Below, one piece after another: positions 1 to 8,501 of a DNA stretch of 64,000 nucleotides (the stretch's first letter is position 1; every line of letters begins with the position of its first letter). The position numbers and the translations under genes are program-made. The stretch is from Pseudomonas sp. 14P_8.1_Bac3 (GTDB taxonomy: Bacteria; Pseudomonadota; Gammaproteobacteria; Pseudomonadales; Pseudomonadaceae), in the NCBI RefSeq assembly GCF_025466085.1, contig NZ_JANLOD010000069.1, forward strand, positions 1 through 64,000, in the 5' to 3' direction. Below the pieces are notes generated by a model that saw only the letters and a list, made by a program, of their open reading frames with translations, was not told where the DNA came from and did no database searches.

Positions 1-31
1 CACGGGAACCCATCGTTCTCGGAGCAGCTCC

Positions 32-1036
32 ATGAATTCCTCGACCTACCCTGCCGCCCAGCACGTCATGGTGCTCTACACCGGCGGCACCATCGGCATG
101 CAAGCCAGCGCCAACGGCCTGGCTCCGGCATCCGGTTTCGAAGCGCGGATGCGCGATTACCTGCACAGCCAGCCTGAGCTGCTGGTGCCGCAGTGGCGCT
201 TTCGCGAGATGTCGCCGCTGATCGACAGCGCCAACATGTCCCCGGCGTATTGGCAGCAATTGCGCGAGGCGGTGGTCGACGCGGTGGACGTGCAGGGCTG
301 CGACAGCGTGCTGATCCTCCACGGCACCGACACCCTGGCTTACAGCGCCGCGGCCATGAGTTTTCAATTGCTCGGCCTGCAGGCCCGCGTGTGCTTTACC
401 GGTTCGATGCTACCGGCCGGCGTGACCGACAGCGATGCCTGGGAGAACCTCGGCGGTGCGTTGGTCGCGTTGGGCCAAGGCCTGGCACCGGGGGTTCATC
501 TGTACTTCCACGGCGAGCTGCTGGACCCGACCCATTGCGCGAAGGTGCGCAGTTTCGGTCGCCACCCGTTCAAGCGTCTGGAACGCCAGGGCGGTGGTGC
601 GAAGGCGCCTTCGCTGCCGGCCGCGTTGAACTACAACCAGCGCAAGCAACTGGCGAACGTCGCCGTGTTGCCGTTGTTCCCCGGCATTGGCGCCGAGCAG
701 CTCGATGGCGTACTGAACAGCGGCATTCAGGGCCTGGTGCTGGAATGCTACGGCAGCGGCACCGGACCTGGCGACAACCCCGAGTTCCTCGCCGCGCTGG
801 CGCGGGCACGGGACAACGGCGTGGTGGTGGTTGCGGTGACACAGTGCCATGAAGGTGGCGTCGAGCTGGATGTGTACGAAGCTGGCAGCCGGTTGCGCGG
901 GGTTGGCGTGCTCTCCGGTGGCGGCATGACCCGGGAAGCGGCGTTCGGCAAGTTGCATGGCTTGCTGGGAGCGGGGCTCGATACGGCTGAAGTGCGGCGC
1001 CTCGTCGAACTCGACCTCTGCGGCGAACTCATCTGA
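32..1036 (+). CDS. ansA: L-asparaginase, type I (cytoplasmic)
   Basis: Hydrolyses L-asparagine to aspartate and ammonia. The 334-residue length fits the asparaginase/glutaminase family. The first catalytic threonine lies in TGGTIGM (residues 17-23) and the second in HGTDTL (residues 97-102); a lysine follows in DPTHCAKVRSF near residue 170, the usual third element. There is no signal peptide, so the enzyme is placed in the cytoplasm (type I rather than periplasmic type II). The ATG at 32 has a GGAG about 9 bases upstream. The next gene encodes an AraC-type regulator after a REP pair, so co-regulation is possible but not shown. Family is certain; type I is inferred from the missing signal. Confidence 0.9.
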   Translation: MNSSTYPAAQHVMVLYTGGTIGMQASANGLAPASGFEARMRDYLHSQPELLVPQWRFREMSPLIDSANMSPAYWQQLREAVVDAVDVQGCDSVLILHGTDTLAYSAAAMSFQLLGLQARVCFTGSMLPAGVTDSDAWENLGGALVALGQGLAPGVHLYFHGELLDPTHCAKVRSFGRHPFKRLERQGGGAKAPSLPAALNYNQRKQLANVAVLPLFPGIGAEQLDGVLNSGIQGLVLECYGSGTGPGDNPEFLAALARARDNGVVVVAVTQCHEGGVELDVYEAGSRLRGVGVLSGGGMTREAAFGKLHGLLGAGLDTAEVRRLVELDLCGELI

Positions 1037-1051
1037 TACCACACAAAACAC

Positions 1052-1152
1052 CTGTGGGAGCGAGCCTGCTCGCGATGGACGAAAGTTCGCGGCGGGGGTC
1101 AGGCTGCCAGCGTTATCGTTCGCGACCATCGCCAGCAAGCTGGCTCCTACAA
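1052..1152. repeat. REP pair (REPIN-like)
   Basis: Two inverted copies of the Pseudomonas REP core: TGTGGGAGCGAGCCTGCTCG at the left and a diverged copy reading GCCAGCAAGCTGGCTCCTAC at the right. They fill the gap between the asparaginase and AraC genes. Confidence 0.8.
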
Positions 1153-1205
1153 GTGACCGGCACACAATTTGCTGTCTCCAGCCATCCCAAGGCTGGAAGC
1201 CACTC

Positions 1206-2201
1206 ATGCTCCACTCCCACCTCACCACCCTCAATGCCGTTTCTCTGGTACTCGATGCCTTCAAGGCCGAAGGCTTGTCCAGCGACGCGTTACTCGCGGG
1301 CAGCGGCATCAGTGCGGCGGACCTGAGCCGGGCCGACACGCGCATCACCACCAATCAGGAGATGCAGGTCTGCGCCAACGCGGTCGCGCTCAAGCGTGAT
1401 ATCGGCCTGGAGCTGGGTCGGCGGATGCACGTTTCTTCCTACGGCATGCTCGGTTATGCGCTGCTCACCAGTGCCACCTTCGGTGACGCTTTGCGTCTGG
1501 CGATGCGCTATCCGGCGCTATTGGGAACAGTTTTCGAGCTGAGCCTGGAAGAAGACGGCGAGCGCGTGTGGTTCGTGGCCGCCGATTACCGGGAGACCCC
1601 GGCACTCGCGGTGTTCAACGCCGAATTCTGCCTGGTGTCATTGAAAGTCATCTGCGACGACCTGCTCGGTCATTCGTTGCCGCTGCTGGCGGCCCGCTTC
1701 GAACACGCTGCCCCCGACTACAAAGCGGCCTATGCCGAACCCTTCAATTGCCCGCTGACGTTCGCCTCTCGGGACAATGCCTTTGCCTTTGACAAACGCT
1801 GGCTCGACCAACCCCTGCCGCTCGCCGACGTCATCACCCACCAGGCGATGGCCGAGCGCTGCCGCAAACAGAACACCGAGTTCACCGGACGGCAGGCGTG
1901 GCTAGGGCGAATTCGCCAGCTGCTCAGCGCGCAACTCAATGCCGCACCCGGGCTCGAAGGCCTGGCCGAACAGATGAATTGTTCGGCGCGGACGTTGCGT
2001 CGGCACCTCAAGGATCTGGGGTGTAGCTATCAGGAGCTGCTGGATGAGCTGCGCTTCGAACAGGCCAAACACATGCTGTGTGAAGACCAGATGCCGATCT
2101 ACCGGATCGCCGAGGTGCTGGGGTTCAGCGAGACCGCGAGTTTCCGCCATGCGTTTGTGCGCTGGAGCGGTGTGGCGCCGAGTCAGTTCAGGCCCCACTG
2201 A
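1206..2201 (+). CDS. AraC-family transcriptional regulator with arabinose-binding-like N-terminal domain
   Basis: A 331-residue regulator. Residues about 20-205 look like the Arabinose_bd effector domain (PF12625 type) found in OruR/ArgR-like AraC proteins. The C-terminal ~100 residues are the double HTH: MNCSARTLRRHLKDLG is the first recognition helix, and IYRIAEVLGFSETASFRHAF the typical second. The frame is open further upstream, but that part translates through the REP element, so the ATG at 1206 after GGAAG is preferred. Its position next to the asparaginase gene suggests, without proof, a role in amino-acid use. Confidence 0.88.
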   Translation: MLHSHLTTLNAVSLVLDAFKAEGLSSDALLAGSGISAADLSRADTRITTNQEMQVCANAVALKRDIGLELGRRMHVSSYGMLGYALLTSATFGDALRLAMRYPALLGTVFELSLEEDGERVWFVAADYRETPALAVFNAEFCLVSLKVICDDLLGHSLPLLAARFEHAAPDYKAAYAEPFNCPLTFASRDNAFAFDKRWLDQPLPLADVITHQAMAERCRKQNTEFTGRQAWLGRIRQLLSAQLNAAPGLEGLAEQMNCSARTLRRHLKDLGCSYQELLDELRFEQAKHMLCEDQMPIYRIAEVLGFSETASFRHAFVRWSGVAPSQFRPH

Positions 2202-2206
2202 CAATC

Positions 2207-2299
2207 CCTGTGGGAGCGGGCTTGCTCGCGAAAGCGGAGTGTCAGTCACTGCATCTTTGACTGAGAGAGCGACTTCGCGAGCAAGCCCGCTCCCACAGT
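2207..2299. repeat. REP pair (REPIN-like)
   Basis: Inverted REP cores TGTGGGAGCGGGCTTGCTCG and its near-exact complement CGAGCAAGCCCGCTCCCACA, about 55 bases apart, directly after the AraC stop codon. It may act as an mRNA 3' hairpin. The rest of the gap to 2465 holds only the promoter region of the next gene. Confidence 0.82.
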
Positions 2300-2465
2300 G
2301 TCCGTATTCCATGCCAAACGCTGGCGCATCGTCGCGCCAACAAGGGGCGAATTTCGGTCAATTATTTTGGCCACATAAATCCCCTTTTGGCCTTTCCTGC
2401 CGTTCTCCGAATCGTCGTGCGCCGCAAGACTGTAGCCAACCGAATCAGCCTGCGGAGAACAAGAA

Positions 2466-3497
2466 ATGCTGACGATCTACTCGGATGATCACCACCTGCA
2501 CCACGGCCGTTGTGAATTGATCGATGGGCAACTCAAGCCCTGCTTCGAAATGCCTTCACGTGCCGACCACGTGTTGGCCAGGGTGCAAAAGCAGAACCTC
2601 GGCCCGGTTGAAGTGCCGCAGGATTTCGGCCTCGACCCGATCGCGCGAATCCACAGCCGCGACTACCTCGACTTCTTCAAAGGCGCCTGGGCGCGCTGGA
2701 CCGAATTCAATACCGACGGCGACTTGCTGCCCTACACCTGGCCGGCCCGCACCTTGCGCCGCATCAAGCCGACCAGCCTGCACGGCGAGCTGGGTTACTA
2801 CAGCTTCGACGGTGGCGCCCCGATTACCGCCGGCACCTGGCAAGCAGCCTACAGCGCGGCGCAAGTCGCGTTGACCGCTCAGGCCGAAATCCAGCGCGGC
2901 GCGCGCAGTGCTTTCGCCCTGTGCCGTCCACCGGGACATCACGCCGCCAGCGATTTGATGGGCGGTTATTGCTACCTCAACAACGCCGCCATCGCCGCCC
3001 AGGCCTTCCTCGACCAGGGCCACAAAAAAGTCGCGATCCTCGACGTCGATTACCACCACGGCAACGGCACGCAATCGATTTTCTACGAGCGCAGCGACGT
3101 GCTCTTCACCTCGATCCACGGCCACCCGGAAGCCGAGTTTCCATTTTTCCTCGGTTACGACGATGAGCTGGGCGAAGGCGCGGGCGAAGGCTTCAACTTC
3201 AACTACCCATTGCCCGCCGGCAGCGCTTGGGACACCTGGAGCGCGGCGCTGGAACAGGCCTGCAAAGAGATCGAGAAATACGGCGCCGATGTCGTGGTGG
3301 TATCCCTGGGCGTCGACACGTTCAAGGACGATCCGATCTCCCAATTCAAGCTCGACAGCCCGGACTACCTGGCGATGGGCGAACGCATCGCCAGGCTCGG
3401 CGTGCCGACGCTGTTCGTGATGGAAGGCGGTTACGCGGTCGAGGAAATCGGCATCAACGCCGTGAACGTGCTTGAAGGTTTTGAAAGCGCTCAATGA
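2466..3497 (+). CDS. aphA: acetylpolyamine amidohydrolase (histone-deacetylase family)
   Basis: Zinc-dependent deacetylase of the class II HDAC/acetylpolyamine amidohydrolase family, 343 residues. Visible active-site elements are the HH pair in RPPGHHAASD (H158, H159), the zinc ligands in DVDYHHGNG (D195, H197), a further metal aspartate in SLGVDTFKDD and the transition-state tyrosine in EGGYAVEE. The next gene, 13 bp downstream, encodes a polyamine-binding protein, the same order as PA1409-PA1410 in P. aeruginosa. This points to N-acetylputrescine or N-acetylcadaverine as substrate. RBS GGAGAACAAG precedes the ATG. The enzyme class is firm; the exact substrate is inferred. Confidence 0.88.
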   Translation: MLTIYSDDHHLHHGRCELIDGQLKPCFEMPSRADHVLARVQKQNLGPVEVPQDFGLDPIARIHSRDYLDFFKGAWARWTEFNTDGDLLPYTWPARTLRRIKPTSLHGELGYYSFDGGAPITAGTWQAAYSAAQVALTAQAEIQRGARSAFALCRPPGHHAASDLMGGYCYLNNAAIAAQAFLDQGHKKVAILDVDYHHGNGTQSIFYERSDVLFTSIHGHPEAEFPFFLGYDDELGEGAGEGFNFNYPLPAGSAWDTWSAALEQACKEIEKYGADVVVVSLGVDTFKDDPISQFKLDSPDYLAMGERIARLGVPTLFVMEGGYAVEEIGINAVNVLEGFESAQ

Positions 3498-3510
3498 GGA
3501 AACAATAATA

Positions 3511-4611
3511 ATGAACAGACTCAAGCGGTTTATCGCACCCGCCCTGTGCGCCTCGGTGCTCAGCGTTGCTGCCCACGCTGAAGAGCGAACGTTGCGCGTC
3601 TACAACTGGTTCGACTACATCACCCCCAAAGCGCTGGAAGACTTCAAGGCGCAAAACACCCAGACCAAACTGGTCTACGACATCTTCGACACCAATGAAG
3701 CACTGGAAGCCAAGTTGCTGACCGGCAACTCCGGCTACGACGTGGTGGTGCCGTCCAACGTGTTCCTCGCCAAGCAGATCGAGGCCGGGGTTTTCCAGCC
3801 GCTGGATCGCAGCAAACTGCCGAACTGGAACCACCTCGATCCCAAGCTGATGAAGCTGATCGAGGCCAACGATCCGGGCAACAAGTTTGCCGTGCCGTAC
3901 ATGTACGGCACCATCCTGATCGGCTTCAACCCGGCCAAGATCAAGGCCGCGCTGGGTGACAACGCACCGGTGGACAGCTGGGACCTGATTTTCAAGGAAG
4001 AGAACATCAGCAAGCTCAAGCAGTGCGGCGTCGCCCTGCTCGACTCGCCATCGGAGATCCTGCCGCTGGCCCTGCAACACCTTGGCCTCGACCCCAACAG
4101 CAAGAAGCCGGCGGACTACGACAAGGCTGAAGCGCTGCTGATGAAGATCCGGCCTTACGTCACCTACTTCCATTCTTCGAAGTACATGGCCGACATTGCC
4201 AACGGCGACATCTGTGTCGCGGTCGGTTATTCCGGCAGCTTCTCCCAGGCCGCCAACCGCGCCAAGGAAGCCAAGAACGGCGTGATCGTCGACATGCGCC
4301 TGCCGAAAGAAGGTGCGCCTATCTGGTTCGACATGCTCGCCATTCCGAAGGGCGCGAAGAACACGGAAGACGCCTACACCTTCATCAACTACTTGCTGCA
4401 GCCGCAGGTGATCGCGCCGGTCAGTGACTTTGTCGGCTACCCGAACCCGAACAAGGACGCCACGGAACTGGTCGACCCGGCCATCCGCAACAACCCGAAC
4501 CTGTACCCGACCGAAGCGGCGATGGGCACGCTCTACACCCTGCAACCGTTGCCGCGTGATGCCGAACGTGCGCGGACGCGGGCCTGGACCAAGATCAAGT
4601 CCGGGACCTGA
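3511..4611 (+). CDS. periplasmic putrescine/polyamine-binding protein (PotF/SpuD-like)
   Basis: Extracellular solute-binding protein of a polyamine ABC transporter, 366 residues. It has a Sec signal peptide (MNRLKRFIAPALCASVLSVA, cleaved after AHA) followed by LRVYNWFDYITPKALEDF, the characteristic start of mature PotD/PotF proteins. The ATG at 3511 is chosen over an in-frame codon 39 bases upstream because GAGGA lies at 3496-3500 and the signal peptide starts here. No permease or ATPase genes follow, so it must borrow a transporter encoded elsewhere or act as a polyamine-scavenging partner of the deacetylase upstream. Confidence 0.9.
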   Translation: MNRLKRFIAPALCASVLSVAAHAEERTLRVYNWFDYITPKALEDFKAQNTQTKLVYDIFDTNEALEAKLLTGNSGYDVVVPSNVFLAKQIEAGVFQPLDRSKLPNWNHLDPKLMKLIEANDPGNKFAVPYMYGTILIGFNPAKIKAALGDNAPVDSWDLIFKEENISKLKQCGVALLDSPSEILPLALQHLGLDPNSKKPADYDKAEALLMKIRPYVTYFHSSKYMADIANGDICVAVGYSGSFSQAANRAKEAKNGVIVDMRLPKEGAPIWFDMLAIPKGAKNTEDAYTFINYLLQPQVIAPVSDFVGYPNPNKDATELVDPAIRNNPNLYPTEAAMGTLYTLQPLPRDAERARTRAWTKIKSGT

Positions 4612-4623
4612 TCACCGCCTGCC

Positions 4624-4725
4624 TCTGTAGGAGCGAGCTTGCTCGCGATGGTCGTTAACGATAACGGTGTTTCCCGGTTAAACGCTTCGTTCTCGAGTCC
4701 ATCGCGAGCAGGCTCGCTCCTACAG
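4624..4725. repeat. REP pair (REPIN-like)
   Basis: Inverted REP cores CTGTAGGAGCGAGCTTGCTC and GAGCAGGCTCGCTCCTACAG flank about 55 bases. It lies between the convergent ends of the polyamine-binding gene and the MocR gene, and slightly overlaps the last codons of the latter (stop at 4720). Confidence 0.85.
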
Positions 4726-6267
4726 GAAGGCATTACGCAGGCGGACCAGCGCCGCCTTGATATCCGCCTCCGGCACAGCGGCAAATCCCAGCACCAATCC
4801 GGCACGCTCATCCACCGGCCGGGTCGAATCCGGCAGCCAATAGCTGCTCAGGGCATTGATCTCGACACCTGCCGCCTCGGCCTGGGCCACCAACTCACGT
4901 TCGCGGGCCACACTCTCGACTGAAACCGTCAAATGCAGCCCCGCGGCGACACCGGGCAGGCTGCCGACGCCGGGAATACCTTTAGGCCAGTGGGCCAGCA
5001 GGGTATTGCGCCGACTCAAGGCGGCCCGACGCATGCGCCGTATGTGCCGCTGGAAATGCCCCGCAGCGATGAACTCGGCCATCACCGCCTGGGTGCTGAC
5101 TTCGGAATGCCGCACATCCACCGCCCGCCGACGGGAGAATGCATTCACCAGCGCAGGCGGCAATACCAGGTAACCCAGGCGCAGCGCCGGGAACGCGACC
5201 TTGCCGAAGGTTCCGACGTATAACACCCGCCCCTGCCGATCGAGCGCGGCCAACGGTGCCAAAGGCGCGCCGCTGTAGCGGTACTCGCCGTCGTAATCGT
5301 CCTCGACGATCCAGCCTTGGGTCCGCTCGGCCCAGGCCAGCAACTCGAGGCGTCGCGCCAGGCTCATGATCACGCCGGTCGGGTACTGATGCGACGGGGT
5401 GACGTACGCCAGCCGGCAATCGCTCAGCGTCTCCATTTCCGCGCAATTGATCCCTTCGCTGTCCACCGATACGCCGTGCAATCGCCCCCCCGCCACCGCG
5501 AACGCATGCGCCGCAGCCCGATACCCAGGATTCTCGATCGCAACGCCATCCCCAGGCTCCACCAGCAGCTGTGCACAAAGGCTGATTCCCTGCTGCGCGC
5601 CACTGGTGATCACTATTTGTTCAGCGGTGCACTGCATTCCCCGCGAACTGCGCAAGTAAGCGGCAATCAGGCCGCGCAGTCGGGCGTCGCCCGCCGGATC
5701 GCCGTAACACAGCTGCTGCAAATCCGGTTTTCGCCAGAAAGCCGCATTCAGCTTGGCCCACACCTCGAACGGGAACAGATCGAACGCCGGAACGCCCACC
5801 CGAAATGCCCGTGGCGGGCCACTGGGTGGCAGGGCCAAATGGTTGTTTTCTACCCGCGCCAGCGCCCCGCTGTGGATAACTTTACTGGATGAAACCACAG
5901 GTAAATCCAGCCAATTTGTGGATAAAGCTGTGGGTAAGCTTGTTGAAAACCCTGTGGATACTTTTGTGGATAGTTTTTTTACCGGCAGCGCCGTTTCAGG
6001 CAACTGGGCGACATAGGTGCCATCGCCCACCCGCCCTTCGATGAATCCCTCGGCATACAGCTGATCGTAGGCTCGGACCACGCTGTTGCGGGAAATCGCC
6101 AACGCAGCGGCCAGGTCCCGGCTGGCCGGCAATCGCGTGCCGCTGGCCAGTCGACCGTCGAGCACCCGCACGCGCAACGCCTGGTAGAGCTGACGGCTCA
6201 GGCCCTGACGGCGATCGAGCTCGATGCCCGCGGGGTTGAACGATAAGGAAAGCGGCGCATCGGTCAT
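4720..6267 (-). CDS. MocR/PdxR-type regulator (GntR HTH fused to aminotransferase-like domain)
   Basis: A 515-residue MocR-family protein. Residues about 15-90 form a GntR winged helix (SRQLYQALRVRVLDGRL, LPASRDLAAALAISRNSVVR). A 50-residue Ser/Thr-rich linker follows, then a fold-type I PLP domain with DDYDGEYRY and the PLP-lysine motif GTFGK. Such proteins sense PLP or amino acids and bind DNA; they rarely act as enzymes. It is divergent from the PaiB-like/GNAT operon (91 bp gap) and probably controls it. Oddly, the linker coding region (5871-5973) is packed with DnaA-box-like nonamers that encode repeated Leu-Ser-Thr. Confidence 0.9.
   Translation of the reverse strand: MTDAPLSLSFNPAGIELDRRQGLSRQLYQALRVRVLDGRLASGTRLPASRDLAAALAISRNSVVRAYDQLYAEGFIEGRVGDGTYVAQLPETALPVKKLSTKVSTGFSTSLPTALSTNWLDLPVVSSSKVIHSGALARVENNHLALPPSGPPRAFRVGVPAFDLFPFEVWAKLNAAFWRKPDLQQLCYGDPAGDARLRGLIAAYLRSSRGMQCTAEQIVITSGAQQGISLCAQLLVEPGDGVAIENPGYRAAAHAFAVAGGRLHGVSVDSEGINCAEMETLSDCRLAYVTPSHQYPTGVIMSLARRLELLAWAERTQGWIVEDDYDGEYRYSGAPLAPLAALDRQGRVLYVGTFGKVAFPALRLGYLVLPPALVNAFSRRRAVDVRHSEVSTQAVMAEFIAAGHFQRHIRRMRRAALSRRNTLLAHWPKGIPGVGSLPGVAAGLHLTVSVESVARERELVAQAEAAGVEINALSSYWLPDSTRPVDERAGLVLGFAAVPEADIKAALVRLRNAFL
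5871..5973. other. cluster of five DnaA-box-like nonamers inside the MocR linker
   Basis: TGTGGATAA occurs at 5871-5879 and 5917-5925, TGTGGGTAA at 5929-5937, TGTGGATAC at 5953-5961 and TGTGGATAG at 5965-5973, all in the same orientation. The consensus DnaA box read on this strand is TGTGGATAA. The encoded residues are a non-conserved linker, so DNA-level selection is possible. Function not shown. Confidence 0.55.
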
Positions 6268-6357
6268 GGCAATGGACCTATGAAATTGGTCAGTAATGGC
6301 TCTTACAACAGACCAATAGCCTGCCTACGATGCAGGCATTCGCCAAGGAAAATCTCC

Positions 6358-6981
6358 ATGTACCTGCCACGCCATTTTGCCATCGACGATTTGCCTGAAC
6401 TGCAGCAGCAGATACTCGACACCCGCCTCGCCATGATCGTGACCCACGGCGAGCAAGGCTTGCAGGCCAGTCATCTGCCGCTGCTGCTGCGTCCGGAAGA
6501 AGGCCCGAACGGCACTCTCTACGGCCACTTCGCCCGCGCCAATCCACAATGGAAAGAGCTGCAGAATGGCGCCGAAGCGCTGGTGATCTTTGCCGGAGCC
6601 GACGCGTACGTCAGCCCGGGCTTTTATCCGAGCAAAGCCGAGCACGGCAAAGTCGTGCCGACCTGGAACTACGTCGCCGTGCACGCCTACGGCACGGCCG
6701 AGGTGTTCACCGATGCCGAGCGCCTGCTCGACCTGGTCAGCGGGCTGACCGATCGCCACGAAGCCGGCCGCGCGCAGCCGTGGAAAGTCGCCGACGCACC
6801 CGCCGACTACATCGACGGCATGCTCAAGGCCATCGTCGGTTTTGCCTTGCCGATCCAGCGTCTGGAAGGCAAACGCAAACTCAGCCAGAACCGCAACACC
6901 GCAGACATCGCCGGCGTGCGTGAAGGGCTTGCCGCCAGCCCGGATGTGCAGGACCAGGCCATCGCCCACTTGATGCGTTAA
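6358..6981 (+). CDS. PaiB-like FMN-binding protein
   Basis: A 207-residue protein of the FMN-binding negative transcriptional regulator family (PaiB/PF04299). It opens with MYLPRHFAIDDLPELQQQI and holds the family features GKVVPTWNYVAVHAYG and an arginine/lysine-rich C-terminal stretch (EGKRKLSQNR). The fold is a flavin-reductase-like split barrel. The ATG at 6358 follows AAGGAAAATCTCC; the frame is open 78 bases further upstream but into the divergent promoter. It is the first gene of a three-gene operon with two acetyltransferases (gaps of 9 and 18 bp), like the paiA/paiB pairing of Bacillus. Confidence 0.87.
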   Translation: MYLPRHFAIDDLPELQQQILDTRLAMIVTHGEQGLQASHLPLLLRPEEGPNGTLYGHFARANPQWKELQNGAEALVIFAGADAYVSPGFYPSKAEHGKVVPTWNYVAVHAYGTAEVFTDAERLLDLVSGLTDRHEAGRAQPWKVADAPADYIDGMLKAIVGFALPIQRLEGKRKLSQNRNTADIAGVREGLAASPDVQDQAIAHLMR

Positions 6982-6990
6982 GGAACGAAC

Positions 6991-7437
6991 ATGAGCCAGA
7001 TTGAAATCCGTCAGGTCACCGCCGACGACCGCGCCGCATGGCTGCCGTTGTGGCAAACCTACCTGCGTTTCTACAAGACCGAATTGCCCGAGGCCGTCAC
7101 CGACAGCTCATGGCAGCGCATGCTCGACCCGAACGAACCGACCCACGCCGCACTGGCCTGGGCCGATGGCAAGGCGGTGGGCATGGTGCATTTCATCTAC
7201 CATCGCTCCAACTGGGCGATCGAAAATTCCTGCTACCTGCAAGACTTGCTGGTGGCGCCCGAGACCCGCGGCACCGGCGTCGGGCGCAAGCTGATCGAAT
7301 TCGTCTACGCCACCGCCAAAGCTGACGGTTGCAACAAGGTCCACTGGCTGACTCACGAAACCAACGCCACCGCGATCCAGCTCTACGAGCGCATCGCCGA
7401 ACGCCCCGGTTTCATCCAGTTTCGCAAAGCCCTTTAA
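6991..7437 (+). CDS. GNAT-family N-acetyltransferase
   Basis: A 148-residue single-domain GNAT protein. The acetyl-CoA-binding motif A is clear: YLQDLLVAPETRGTGVGRKL (RGTGVG pyrophosphate loop), followed by motif B with WLTHETNATAIQLYERI. It lies 9 bp after the PaiB-like gene, with AAGGA before the ATG. The substrate cannot be read from sequence; small amines or polyamines are plausible given the PaiB neighbour. Confidence 0.88.
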   Translation: MSQIEIRQVTADDRAAWLPLWQTYLRFYKTELPEAVTDSSWQRMLDPNEPTHAALAWADGKAVGMVHFIYHRSNWAIENSCYLQDLLVAPETRGTGVGRKLIEFVYATAKADGCNKVHWLTHETNATAIQLYERIAERPGFIQFRKAL

Positions 7438-7455
7438 GGTTCAAGGAGAACAAGC

Positions 7456-8127
7456 ATGTCGACTTCACTCGCGGACTGGAAAGGCGTCCCGGCCCCTACC
7501 GTGCAAATCATCGAAGGACGCTTCATTCGTCTGGAGAAACTCGACCCGGCGCGCCATGGCGACGATTTGTGGAAAGCCCTGCAAGGCCCCGGCGCCGACC
7601 CGAAACTCTGGGACTATCTGCCTTACGGTCCTCTTCCGGAACGCAGCGCGTTCAACGATTGGCTGAACAATCACGCCGCCAACAGCGACCCGTATTTCTT
7701 CAGCGTGATCGATCGCGCCAGCGGTGAAGTGCAAGGCATCCTCAGCCTAATGTCGATTGTCCCGTCCCAAGGTCGCATCGAAATCGGCCACGTCACTTTC
7801 GGCGCGCCCATGCAACGCTCACCGAAGAGCACCGAAGCGGTTTACCTGCTGGCCAAGGAATCGTTCGCGCTGGGCTATCGCCGTCTGGAGTGGAAGTGCA
7901 ACAACGGCAACGCCCGCTCCAAGTACGCGGCAGAGCGGTTGGGCTTCAGTTTTGAAGGGGTGTTCCGTCAGCACATGGTGGTGAAGGGGCAGAATCGGGA
8001 TACGGCGTGGTACTCGATTCTGGATTCGGAGTGGCCGTCGGTAGGAGCCGGGTTTGAGAAGTGGCTCAGCGATGAAAACCAGACGGATTCCGGCCAGCTG
8101 AAAACATTGGTGGAGTGCCGCGGGTAA
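7456..8127 (+). CDS. GNAT-family acetyltransferase, RimJ/RimL type
   Basis: A 223-residue protein of the Acetyltransf_3 (RimJ/RimL-like) group. VQIIEGRFIRLEKLDPARHG is the usual N-terminal strand, EIGHVTFGAPMQRSPKSTEA covers the cofactor region and KCNNGNARSKYAAERLGFSF is the typical C-terminal motif. It is third in the PaiB-GNAT-GNAT operon, with AAGGAGAACAAGC before the ATG. RimJ/RimL relatives acetylate protein N-termini or free amines; the target here is unknown. Confidence 0.88.
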   Translation: MSTSLADWKGVPAPTVQIIEGRFIRLEKLDPARHGDDLWKALQGPGADPKLWDYLPYGPLPERSAFNDWLNNHAANSDPYFFSVIDRASGEVQGILSLMSIVPSQGRIEIGHVTFGAPMQRSPKSTEAVYLLAKESFALGYRRLEWKCNNGNARSKYAAERLGFSFEGVFRQHMVVKGQNRDTAWYSILDSEWPSVGAGFEKWLSDENQTDSGQLKTLVECRG

Positions 8128-8155
8128 ACCAGCGGCGAACGTACCGACGCCTTTT

Positions 8156-8220
8156 TTCGCGGGCAAGCCTCGCTCCTGCAGACCTCACGGTATCTGTGGG
8201 AGCGTGGCTTGCCCGCGATG
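8156..8220. repeat. REP pair, short spacer
   Basis: CGCGGGCAAGCCTCGCTCCT and its diverged complement GGGAGCGTGGCTTGCCCGCG form a hairpin between the GNAT operon and the small HTH gene on the other strand. Confidence 0.75.
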
Positions 8221-8250
8221 CTGTTTGATCCATCGCCAGCGCTTCGCCGC

Positions 8251-8493
8251 CTAACTGATGTCCCGCCGAATCCGCACCACGCCCATCTTCAACCCAAACG
8301 GTCTGAACACGGCATTCAACGATTTAAGCGTCTGGTTACCTTCGCCATGCTCGATATGCACCAGCGTGCGCACCAAACCGGTGACTTCCACCCGCAAGCG
8401 TCGGACCGCTTCACCGATTTCAAGCGTGCCTTGGGCCAGCCCCTCTTGAATGCTTTCGATCAACAGCGCTCGGGCGTCAATGGTGATGGTCAT
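8251..8493 (-). CDS. small HTH protein (Xre type) with the recognition helix apparently deleted
   Basis: Eighty residues. The start (MTITIDARALLIESIQEGLA) and the segment GEAVRRLRVEVTG resemble helix 1 of an Xre-type HTH. RTLVHIEHGEGNQTLKSLNA and VFRPFGLKMGVV resemble helices 4-5 (compare ISRIERGKGNPTLDTLLKLA in ordinary Xre proteins). Between VTGL and VRTLVHIE about 12-15 residues, the region of helix 2 and most of the recognition helix, seem to be missing while the frame is kept. DNA binding is therefore doubtful. The start lies only 8 bp from the truncated autotransporter on the other strand. Could be a decaying antitoxin-like regulator. Confidence 0.6.
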   Translation of the reverse strand: MTITIDARALLIESIQEGLAQGTLEIGEAVRRLRVEVTGLVRTLVHIEHGEGNQTLKSLNAVFRPFGLKMGVVRIRRDIS

Positions 8494-8501
8494 TTCAAAC
8501 C

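Noticed and set aside
410..1354. 314-codon frame antisense to the asparaginase gene and running through a REP element
   Set aside because: Low-complexity shadow with no RBS; translation through REP repeats is typical of spurious frames.
3454..4545. 363-codon frame antisense to the polyamine-binding protein
   Set aside because: Shadow rich in Val/Arg/Gly; the sense frame has a signal peptide and family motifs.
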